From Simmondsia chinensis (lineage: Eukaryota > Streptophyta > Magnoliopsida > Caryophyllales > Simmondsiaceae): a DNA stretch of 64,000 nucleotides. Shown here piece by piece: positions 44,301 through 52,780 of this stretch (positions are counted from its first letter, which is position 1; every line of letters begins with the position of its first letter). Position numbers and translations under genes: made by a program. The notes under the pieces were generated by a model that was given only the letters and a program-made list of their open reading frames with translations, was not told where the DNA came from and made no database searches. The stretch is taken from assembly GCA_018398585.1 (NCBI GenBank), contig JAGTTD010000005.1, positions 10,839,355 through 10,903,354 on the forward strand, given 5' to 3'.

Positions 44301-45610
44301 GTACAAGAAGCCAATGTCAAATACATAAACAGATGCACATCCACAAACGTAATACAAGTACGGCATGAGGCTGACTGGATGCGTCCAATCTTGGATTTTA
44401 TCCTTCAAGGAAAAGAAACCCTGGATAAAAATGAGGCGCGGAGGCTACGTAGACAAGCAGCCCATTTTGTAATAATTGATCAACAGCTATATAAAAGATC
44501 ATTCACACATCCGTTGTTGAAATGCTTAACCTTAGAAGAAGGAAACTGCGTGTTAAGAGAAATTCATGAAGGAATTTGTGGGGTTCATGTGGGGAGACGA
44601 ACACTGGTATGAATAATGTTAAGGGCGGGGTATTTTCAACCCACCATGAAAAAAGACTCGGACACACTGGTGCAAAAATGTGACAAATGCCAAAGGTTTG
44701 CGCCACTCATCCACGCTCCAACGGTACCGTTGCATCCTATTGTTGATCCCATACCCATTGACAAATTGGGAATGGACATCTTGGGTCCATTTTCGCTAGC
44801 CAGCGGACAAAGAAAGTTCCTAATAGTGGTGGTGGACTATTTCAACAAATGGGTAGAAGCTGAAGCAGCAGCCAAGATCACCGATAATGCCACCCGCCAA
44901 TTCCTATGGAAGAACATTGTTACCCGTTTTGAGATTCCTTGGGCCATCATAGCTGAAAATGGGACACAATTTGACTCACCAAGATTTCGTAAATACTACC
45001 AAAATAAGAAATTGCCCTTCATTTCACACATGTGGCCTACCCTCAAAGTAACAGGTAAACAGAGGCTTAAAACTGGAAAATAATTAGCAGGCTCCGGCGA
45101 AGACTAGATGAGACCAAAGGAAAATGGGTGGAAGAACTACCTGGTGTCCTATGGGCTCATAGTATTATTTATTGAGTGGCCACCGGTGAAACTCCCTTCA
45201 TGTTGATCTATGGCACAAAGGCGGTGTTCCTCGTAGAGGTAGGGGAGCCCAGTTACCGCGTACGACACCATCGTAGCACGGAGAATGAGTATCAACGAAG
45301 GCACTATTTGGATTTAATAAATGAGGCTAGGGAAGATACCTTTCTCCATATAGTCGTCCAAAAACAACGAATATCTCAATATTACAATTGGCATGTGAAC
45401 CCACGGAGTGTGGAACCAGGAGACCTTGTCCTTCGCCGAGTAAGTGTAGCCCAGCAAGGCATGGGGCCCAGTAAGGTGACAGCCAACTCGGAGGGGCCTT
45501 ACCGCGTAGCTAAAAAACTGGGAGATGGAAGTTATAAGTTGGAACGACTTGATGGTACTAATATACAGCGAGCCGGGAACTTAAAGAACCTTAAAAGGTA
45601 CTATGTATAG
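44301..45610 (+). pseudogene. Tat-lineage integrase
   Basis: H-E-G-I-C-G-V-H and, after a frameshift at 44610, K-C-D-K-C-Q-R-F complete the zinc finger. Core: D-I-L-G-P-F, V-V-D-Y-F-N-K-W-V-E-A (Asp 1), E-I-P-W-A-I-I-A-E-N-G-T-Q-F (second Asp is Glu: A-E-N-G for S-D-N-G). The third motif near 45080 is decayed. 45176-45610 is the C-terminus: T-P-F-M-L-I-Y-G, P-G-D-L-V-L-R-R-V, E-G-P-Y-R-V and N-L-K-R-Y-Y. Confidence 0.88.
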
Positions 45611-46279
45611 TAACTTGCACCTCGAAATATGTGTGAAAATAGGATATAAGGCATGTCACATAGTTTAAGTTATGAATAGGATAATCGCCTATGTGATTAA
45701 ACTGCGTGAAGGATGAGGTATGCATTTTGCTATAATATAATCTTTCAAGTTATAACAAGCACAATAAAAAGGGAAAAGGTCAAGTATAAAGTACATTCAT
45801 TAATACAACTATTACAGGGGAAGTAGAGCAACATGACAATAGGGAACCCCTACAAGTACAAGGCACTTATACAAAAAGGGGGAACCCACATATCTTCAAC
45901 CCTTTAACAAAAATGATAGGAGTAATTCCCTGTCAAAAACAAAAAAGGGGGGAGAATAGAAGCGGCTAAGATTGACCGCTCCTGGAAATCCCAGGTGCGC
46001 CAGACGTTCCCGTGAACATATGAGATCCTAATGAAACTGATCCGCCACTTGTTGAAGCAGATCACGGCTAAGGCCAGGGATGTGGTGAACCAAATGGCGA
46101 GCAAATCCTAAAAGACTAGAAGTAACGCCACGCTAGTAAAAAGAACTCATCAAGTCATGGAACTCACTACTAGCTCTAAACTGCAAGATAGCCTTTACAG
46201 CGTCCTATGCAACTCCAGACCTTTAGGCTTGGCAACATTGAATCTCAGCATGAAGTGCCTCTATCCATACTTGGCTAAC
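45611..46279 (+). other. Post-integrase spacer of the Tat element
   Basis: No plus-strand coding signal after the integrase stop (45608-45610). On minus it would be the 3' untranslated part of the antisense gene next to it. Confidence 0.5.
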
Positions 46280-48584
46280 CTATAGGTCCTCCCTTAGCTT
46301 TTTGGCCTCCGCCGCCATCTTCTCTTTCTCCTCTCTTACTAATTGGGCTTTTGCCACAGCCTTCTCCTTCCCTTCCTCCGCTAACCGTGCTTCCATCACT
46401 GCCTTGTCTTTCTCTTCCCTTATCAACCGGGCTTCTTCTACCATGGCCTCGTTTTGCCCTGCGAGTTGTAGCACGGCTCTGTCCTTCTTGTCTCTCTTTG
46501 TCCTTGCTGTTTGAGCTTCCTCAGCCAGCCTACTCCTCGCTTCCCTTAATTGGACCAGCTCTTGCATTGTTGTCTCCCGTTCATGGAACCACTCCAAAGC
46601 CATAGTAGTGGTCTAAGAGCTGATCTAAAGCGACAACGTAAAGATATAAATTCGAGATGAAAGTACACTAGTATAGTCAATGAAAAAGGATACATTTAGA
46701 ACATAAGTAGCAACCATGTCCCCGGTGAGCGGTTGTGAGCTCTCTGAGGGGAATACCACCAAGCTAGCCCAGCAAACGACGTTAACACTCTCTCGAAGGG
46801 GGGAGGAACATGAGCCTGAGCCTGCAGGTTGAGAAGGAATCTCTCCTACCGGAGATACCTCACCTCGCAAAGACAAGAGCGGTAATCCAGAAGAAAGGAG
46901 AAGAGGATCTTCGGGGGCAGATAGATCAATCAAGAAAGAAGGAGGAAGTCTACCTAGACCCCACTACATCCCACTCTTATACTTCCCCCCCCCCCCCCCC
47001 CCCCCCCCCCCCAAGAAAAAAAGGTGATCCCCGAGCTGACACCGGGGCCCCTAAGAGAGGCTCATCCCTCAAAGACATAAGAGAAAATGGTGGTACTTCT
47101 AAAAGAGAAGGAGTTCCCTCTGATGGAGCAGAAGGTAGGTCCAAAAGCGTTTTTACTTCTTCACCGGATGGTTGAACCTCCATCAAAGTGGGCTGAACAC
47201 CCGGTAATACATAAGAAACTGGGGATGGCTCTTCCACAGTTGCCTCTGGTAAAGAAGCTGAAACCTCAGCTGTAGCCCCCAGTCTCTCCTCAACCAAGGG
47301 TTCATCCGTTGCTACCCTCTGGGGCTCGACTTGAGGGACATCTCTTTCTGACTATGGTAGCAAGACGTCCCCTCTCTGTTCACTAGTGAGTTGAGGACGG
47401 CCTCTCCATAGCAGGAGAGGCCTGGATGATAAGCCCCCAGGAAGCCTTCGCCTAGGAAGGAGTTGCTGCAGAACTATCCGTAATAACCTGGGCCTTCCTC
47501 TTGGCCTTTTTGGGCTATTTAGCCTTTTTAGGAGGCTCCTCTCTACCATCAGTCGTGGCTCTTTTTCTCTTTCTGGTTAAATTTTTACCCCCAGCCTCGC
47601 CTCCCTTTTTTCACCTTAGTTCTTCACGGTAGGCCTCGATGAGCCCTATCATGTCTAGGTTAACTTCTTGTCCTAAAAAAGGAATAAGAAAAAAGCCAAA
47701 AGAAGAATAAATAAAAATAAGGAAAAGCTTTACTAGCCTAAGAAATGCCACTCACCACTAACCGACCGAGCACACAACCCTGCCGTAATTAAAACCTTCT
47801 CCTGAGACAATACTTCCTTGGTGGCCAAATACCGCGAGTTCAGATCCCTTTCAAAATACTGAACCACCTCCTTATTGTGGGAAGATAGTCCATCTTCTAA
47901 GGGAATACTGCATTTATTTAGCATAGTCTAATAGGTAGAGATATTGAGAGGCTGAGGGGGCCTCACCTAGACAAACTTGTTTTTCCAAAAGTTCAATTTA
48001 GAAGGGTTAAGCTCCACAAATTTAACCCATGGCTTGCCCTCAAAGGTGGCCAGACCCCTGACATGCTTACTCCTAAAAAGGTAATCAAACCTACTGGTGG
48101 AGGGAGCTAAACCCGCTACGAAAAAAGTGAGTAGGTAGCCATAGATATTACGGAAGCCGTTAGTGTTAATTTGGCTAGGACACAAGGAATATTGCCTAAA
48201 GACCCACTCAAGTATATTTGACAAAAAAAACCGAAAGACTGCTTCCAGAGAATCAACAGTAACGAAAAAGAATCTAGGAGAACGAGGGTACAATATGTTA
48301 TCGTTCTCCCCAGAGCCTATAATTTCCTAATCATCCAGAAAATAATACTTCTCACGAAACCTCTTTATCCCCTTTGCCGTGGCCATGGATGAAACGAGTG
48401 ACCCTAAAGGAAGAGTTGAAGCTATCTTAGGGTATTGAGCACGCACAGCTGCCTCAACTGGGGCCCCCGTAAAGAAAGGAGCCATCAGCGACAACAGCTC
48501 AACCGCCAGTCCCTCCTCAGCAGATGTTCCCCTGGTTCGACCGTAGGATTTACCTCCCTTTTTCACACGCCTTGGAGCCATCAT
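46280..48584 (-). pseudogene. Antisense ORF of the Tat element (transposon-protein-like, with intron)
   Basis: Minus strand. ATG at 48584 gives M-M-A-P-R-R-V-K-K-G-G-K-S-Y-G-R, then to 48327. After stops, 48293-47967 reads F-R-F-F-L-S-N-I-L-E-W-V-F, C-P-S-Q-I-N-T-N-G-F-R-N-I, F-V-A-G-L-A-P-S-T-S-R-F and F-W-K-N-K-F-V, like the plant putative gypsy-type transposon domain (PF04195, by memory). 47924-47755 precedes a likely intron (47755-47674; GTGAG donor, T6AG acceptor), in frame on both sides. A K/R-rich patch follows, and 46603-46280 is an E/K/A coiled coil of about 100 residues. Antisense ORFs are known in some Tat elements. Function unknown; stops make this copy dead. Confidence 0.65.
46985..47012. 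repeat. C homopolymer, 28 bp
   Basis: Uninterrupted C run on plus within the antisense ORF region, where it would encode a Gly run on minus. Probably slippage or assembly artefact. Confidence 0.9.
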
Positions 48585-49144
48585 GCTATGAAAAAAAAAA
48601 GGAGAAAGATGGGGGCGTTCATTTCTGAAATCAAGGGCACACTTTTGGGACCAGGCCAACAAACAAAGGGAGAAACTGTCTCGTTAGGAAGAACCCCCTC
48701 CTCCATAGAATTAGAAAGGGGACAACTAACCAAATATGCCATAAAATCCTCCATAGCTTGGGCATCAATATTAGGCTCTTCCATGGGAACCCCGAGTTCC
48801 TCCATGGAAGGCCTAATGTGACGATTCAAGTCGAAACAAGGGGGAAAACCTATAAAAAAAAAAAAATATCAAAACTTATTTCCAGCCAAAAAGATATAAT
48901 AATCAGTAATTACCTTGAAATCAGTTCGAAAATGAGGATGAAAGAAGAGCAAAGGAGGAGATTCGCAAGGAAGGTAAAATCGCGCAAAGAAAGAAGGGGA
49001 GAAATTGAGTTAGGGCCTTTATGAACAGCAATGGGTCTTAAAGGCCTGGAAAAAAGAGAGAAAATAAATGGAAAAGGGACAATGGGGCATGTGGCACTAG
49101 GCCTTGAAATTCGAGACGCCAATTAGCGTAGTTCCTTACAACAA
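48585..49144 (-). other. Upstream region of the antisense ORF
   Basis: 48829-48585 (minus) is open with P-S-M-E-E-L-G-V-P-M-E-E, an acidic stretch that may be an upstream part of the antisense protein in another frame. 48870-49144 is purine-rich and shows no domain. A promoter could lie here, but no clear TATA box was found. Confidence 0.4.
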
Positions 49145-49590
49145 CGAGGGCTGGCGGTTGTGTTTTGCTCAAATTGAAATGGAAGCCCAGAGTCATTTGG
49201 GCGCTGTAACTCTCACATAATGTGAGGCCCACAGTTATTTGAGTCCTCTCTAACACTGGGGGCTGGCGGTTGTGTTTTGCTCCAATTGAAATGGGAGCAC
49301 GGAGTCATTTGGGCGCGGTAACTCTCACATAACGTGAGGGCCCAGCGGTTATTTTAGTCCCCTCTAACACTGGGGGCTAGCGATTGTATTTTGCTCCGAT
49401 TGAAATGGGAGCACAATGTCATTTGGGCGCGGTAACTCCCACATAACGTGAGATCCCATGGTTATTTAAGTCCCCTCTAACATTGGGGCTAGGTGGATGT
49501 GTTTTGCTCCAATTGAAATGGGAACACAGAGTCATCTAGGCACGGTTACTCTCACATAAGGTGAGATCCCGCGGTTGTTATGAAAAATCG
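49145..49590 (+). repeat. Tandem repeat, about four units of 112-114 bp
   Basis: Unit starts (CTGGCGGTTGTGTTTTGCT-like) at about 49151, 49263, 49377 and 49489; each contains AATTGAAATGG, GAGTCATTTGGGCGC, ACTCTCACATAA and GTGAG. The units differ by scattered substitutions. Such arrays in the 3' region are typical of Tat elements and are proposed seeds of satellites. Confidence 0.92.
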
Positions 49591-49600
49591 ACAACCACAA

Positions 49601-49606
49601 TTTATT
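49601..49606 (-). terminator. Poly(A)-like signal for the antisense F-box unit
   Basis: Minus-strand AATAAA about 550 bp downstream of the reading stop at 50153. A common hexamer in AT-rich DNA, so support is by position only. Confidence 0.35.
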
Positions 49607-50152
49607 TTATAGAATTAAAAAGCATGCAATCGTACAAGCCTGTTTAAAACCAAACACTGAATAGCCATAACAAAATTCAGGAATTCACACAAACACTTAA
49701 TACAAGTATGAACCTACAAAATAAGTTAAGTTGTAGAACCAAACTACTAACTACATTTGATCATAACAAAAGATCTCGGAGGGGTTTTGCATTATAAAGA
49801 TAGTAATACACCAAAGGAACCACCAAAACTGCCAAAAACCTTTTCACAGAAGCTTACTCAAAAGCATCATTAGGGCCATAGGATCCGTTCCGCAACGGAA
49901 CAGCGAGCTTGAGTATGGGAACAACTGGGCCTAAAAGTCACCTCCGTAGCTCCCTGAGAAGGATACACGGCCACGTAGATCGTACCAAAAATCACAACGA
50001 AACACTTGATTACAGGCAGTAAAAGCTAAGTACTCCCGAGACACCGCAAAGCTTGTAACAACGGCATCCCACCTACCGCCATACCGAGGCAAGCGGATGA
50101 ACAACCGATGCCGCCATACCTAAGAGGAAGGCTTCTCTACACTAGTCAAAGT
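49607..50152 (-). other. Probable 3' UTR of the captured F-box unit
   Basis: Lies between the F-box-like reading stop (50153) and the poly(A)-like signal at 49601-49606 on the minus strand. No protein domain is seen in it. Confidence 0.45.
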
Positions 50153-51004
50153 CTAAACAGTAAACACAGGACTGCAAAGTGAGACCAAGCACAAGATAGG
50201 CATATCCGTTGGCACATTCCACCATTTGGAAATCTTAGCATCCCGGCAGGAAAAAAAAATCATCACAAACTGCATGTGGAAGGACCATTCTACAAGAAAC
50301 CCTTGCCCGATATTCCAACGAATCAAATAAGGGCAATTGCCAATACCTTCCAGGTAATGACCCCAGCCAGATAAACAAAAAAGTTCCGCATTCAAACAAA
50401 CATGACCCGTAAGTGAAATATTCTGGGGACCCACATCAAAAGTCCTCCAAAAATTCCACTCACCCTCCCAAAAATATACTTGGTATTCGCTAGACCTTGG
50501 ATTAGAATAAGGGTGAGTCAGATCCATCACCATAAGAAAAAGATAAAATCAAAAATGTGAAGCAGTATCAAAGCACCCAAAAACTAAATTTAAAGGAGAA
50601 TCCAAATAACTCCTAAAGATATCTTCAGGTAACACCACCAACTGACGTACACTTAGGGCAATATTACAAACAAATAACCGTGAAACGTTTTAATCTCAAC
50701 ATAACACTAGTCCACCCAAAACGCCAATCATACGAACATTGTCAGTTAACACCTCTAGCACATCAGGCAGCATAACAGGAGAAAAGTCCCCCAAAGATGA
50801 GAACATCTCCAGGTTATCACGAAAGAAATCACTTTCCGGCTATAGCGGAAACCCATCGGCACAACGGCTAAGAGTACGAAAAGACTATCTTTCAACAAAG
50901 CCATTATTTGAAATTAGATCATGAAACCAAGAAGAAGTACAAGAGAACCTCAAAAGAGATTTGGCTGGAAGCCAAGACATAATCTCACAAGTAACATCAT
51001 TCAT
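50153..51004 (-). pseudogene. Captured F-box/F-box-associated gene, antisense in the Tat element
   Basis: ATG at 51004 gives M-N-D-V-T-C-E-I-M-S-W, then L-P-A-K-S-L-L-R-F-S-C-T-S-S-W and H-D-L-I-S, a clear plant F-box (E-I-x-S-x-L-P-x-K-S-L-L-R-F). F-box proteins link substrates to SKP1-cullin ubiquitin ligases. Downstream: V-G-G-L-V-L-C-type, S-R-L-F-V-C-N-I-A, L-P-E-D-I-F, then the 126-codon open frame 50533-50153 with Y-Q-V-Y-F-W-E-G-E-W-N-F-W and L-N-A-E-L-F-C-L-S-G-W-G-H, in the pattern of an F-box-associated domain (V-Y-S...W, N-G-x-L-x-W-L). Stops at about 50888 and 50840 and a frameshift near 50690 make it a pseudogene. It is not part of any retroelement protein I know. Confidence 0.75.
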
Positions 51005-51071
51005 TTAAAATCTCAAAAATAAATGATAAAAGTTTGGGACTTGGGAAAAAAAATAACAAGATCATAGGAAG

Positions 51072-51080
51072 TATTTATAG
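51072..51080 (-). promoter_or_regulatory. TATA-like box of the antisense F-box unit
   Basis: Minus-strand CTATAAATA, about 70 bp upstream of the ATG at 51004. With the AATAAA downstream it suggests that a whole transcription unit was captured. Confidence 0.5.
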
Positions 51081-51085
51081 TCATA

Positions 51086-51120
51086 CGCTTTGAGGCCAAA
51101 GGCACTTCGGCCTCAAAGCG
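51086..51120. promoter_or_regulatory. Perfect 12-bp inverted repeat
   Basis: CGCTTTGAGGCC (51086-51097) and GGCCTCAAAGCG (51109-51120) around an 11-base loop. It sits just upstream of the F-box TATA box and next to the G tract and PPT of the element. Function unknown. Confidence 0.85.
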
Positions 51121-51129
51121 GGCGCCAGA

Positions 51130-51146
51130 GGGGGGGGGGGGGGGGG
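51130..51146 (+). repeat. G homopolymer, 17 bp, near the PPT
   Basis: G17 then TGGGCTGAGGGATTGGGGTGG, a purine-rich stretch ending at the 3' LTR (51174). The proximal part is the likely polypurine tract. Confidence 0.8.
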
Positions 51147-51173
51147 TGGGCTGAGGGATTGGGGTGGTTTAGT

Positions 51174-51508
51174 TGATAAGTACAAAAATGGTTCACTCAG
51201 ATGGAAAAAAGGTCTATCATAAAAGCTGCACCGCCCGCCTCTGTACCGCCCATCCTCACCTGTACCGCCTAGCTTCACCCGTACAGCCCATCCTAACCTG
51301 TACCGCCCATCTTCACCCGTACCGTCCATCTTCATCTGTACCGCCCACCTACACTCATACCGTCTACCCCCCTCCCAAGGAATACTTGGCCTCCCAAGCA
51401 CTCCAAAACTCCTCCCACTCCCTATTAATAAGAGGGGGATCAAAGAGTAAAGATAAGGAACTTGAGTCTGGTTCCTCCTCCACGAACCATCCAAAAAACC
51501 TCGAAACA
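51174..51508 (+). repeat. 3' LTR, Tat element (335 bp)
   Basis: TGATAAGTACAAAAATGG to CTCGAAACA. Contains seven to eight 19-bp units (51228-51375), which accounts for its extra length over the 5' LTR. Confidence 0.9.
51228..51375 (+). repeat. 19-bp minisatellite in the 3' LTR, seven to eight units
   Basis: Unit starts at 51243, 51262, 51281, 51300, 51319, 51338 and 51357, with a partial unit from 51228. Same motif as in the 5' LTR. Confidence 0.85.
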
Positions 51509-51513
51509 ACACT

Positions 51514-52135
51514 CAAGGTCTGTCTTGAGTTGGTGCCATATTGCGTCTAGGTGAAGGTCCGTTGTCATGCCAGCGCGGCGCGTCCAATCTTGTGTGCTTG
51601 GATATGGCTTTTCATGCCTTTTCCTTGCTTGTGCACATAATGCGCCTGACCTGCGTCTTGTGCATCGGATCAGCGCTGTACAACAAGCGCATGGCCCTCA
51701 ATCCGTCGATGCCGTGCTCAGGCTCATTTCTGTTAGGCCCGGTTCATCCATACAAAGGATTCGCACTGCATATATACTTGTGCCTTATCGATGTCCGTCT
51801 CGTATTGGCTCAACGTGTTCATTACACTTAGTCAAGGGTTCGTCCGTAACTCGTGCAGCGTAACTAATATGCGCCCGCTTGCACATGATCATGCGCTTGA
51901 CTAATGGTCCTTTACTATGTCAATGCATTGCTTCAAGCACGCATGCTCTCCCTGGGTCATGCTTGGGTGAAGGTCCATTATGTCCCATGTCACATCAAAA
52001 ACGGAGGAGCTCATATCCAATCAAGCACTAGAGTTTTGGACACCAAATGGCTATGTCAACACAATGATCGGGGGCATGATGCACCTAATGCCAGGTATAC
52101 CTTGCGCGTGGCATCCCAATGTCAAGTGCCTTACA
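51514..52135 (-). repeat. Right (5') LTR of the gag-only element, part 2
   Basis: Follows the second Tat TSD copy (51509-51513). Homology to the left LTR resumes near 52007 and runs to GTCAAGTGCCTTACA (52135), matching the left LTR end GTCAAGGGTCTTACA. This shows the LTR was split by the Tat element. Confidence 0.82.
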
Positions 52136-52780
52136 CTCGATCACAAGAAGCCTAGTTGGCCAAGTCTCTATTTACTTGACTTGTTACTATGTCATGAGTA
52201 TGGTGCTAACCTAAGCATTAAAGAAGTCCCCCGTAGATCAATCCGCGGGCCCTTCTAACCATTTGTTTGGAAAATACCAAGTTGAGCATATTGATAGAGC
52301 TTAAGTCTAGCTCTCAATATGTTAAGCACTCTTAGTATTACTCAATAAACCAAACCATATCCAACGTACTTCGATGGGGTTAATCTGATAGGGTTGCTTT
52401 ATGCATTTGATTTACATTTGATTTCTCCTTTTGTCTAAAGAGGTCATTAGAGAGGCTAAGGATAAAGTAGACGAGGTTTCCAACTTCCCCAGCAGTGAAG
52501 ATGATGATTAATTTATAGTCATATTGAAGCTTCTTTCCTTTTTTTCAAAACACGAACGTATTCACCCTTTGCTTTAAGGTTTTGATGATTTATTCCTTCC
52601 CCTCTCCCCCCCCCCCCCCCCCCCCCCCCCCCTACCTTGAGTCTTCCTTTGTTTGCACAATATTGTTACGTTTGATTTGGGAAGCTACCCTTGTCTACTC
52701 TAGAATTTGACTTGGTCTTACCTAGGCATAGTCATGTTAAACTTCTTAACTCCTCCAAATTTCAACCTCTCGAGCCAATA
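52136..52780. other. Unassigned flank with a 27-base C tract
   Basis: Starts with ctcga, a weak partner of caaga for the gag-only element TSD. 52442-52510 (plus) reads E-A-K-D-K-V-D-E-V-S then S-S-E-D-D-D, protein-like but too short to name. No other gene signal. Confidence 0.4.
52606..52632. repeat. C homopolymer, 27 bp
   Basis: Uninterrupted C run on plus, preceded by a C/T-rich stretch. One of five long G/C homopolymers in the window. Confidence 0.9.

Larger units (their letters stand above)
40030..51508 (+). mobile_element. Tat-lineage Ty3/Gypsy element with antisense genes in its tail
   Basis: LTRs of 283 bp (40030-40312) and 335 bp (51174-51508), perfect TSD acact (40025-40029, 51509-51513), and an Arg-type PBS TTGGCGCCGTTTGTGGGAA. 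Order on plus: gag, protease (with a SINE inside), RT, RNase H, a second archaeal-type RNase H, integrase. The second RNase H marks the Tat clade. Downstream of integrase lie 5.5 kb with two antisense genes and a tandem repeat block. LTR divergence is above 10% by eye and the ORFs carry stops, so it is old. Confidence 0.92.
35894..52135 (-). mobile_element. Gag-only LTR element (TR-GAG type), right LTR split by a Tat element
   Basis: Left LTR 35894-36767; right LTR 38915-40029 plus 51514-52135, once the Tat insertion (40030-51508 and one acact copy) is removed. The 2.1 kb interior contains gag only; no protease, RT or integrase is readable. PBS (minus) TGATATCAGAGCGCC lies by the right LTR, and PPT GGTGGGGAAGATT by the left LTR. 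Both signals needed for priming are kept while pol is absent, the structure called TR-GAG. Without the Tat element the unit is about 4.8 kb. TSD is weak (caaga/ctcga). A pol-deleted derivative of an autonomous Gypsy is the alternative. Confidence 0.75.

Noticed and set aside
46810..47175. Plus-strand 121-codon frame through the C28 tract
   Set aside because: Encodes a Pro run and is the shadow of the minus-strand antisense ORF.
51541..52258. Open frames of 83-98 codons right of the Tat element
   Set aside because: Inside the second half of the gag-only LTR; not collinear with any protein.
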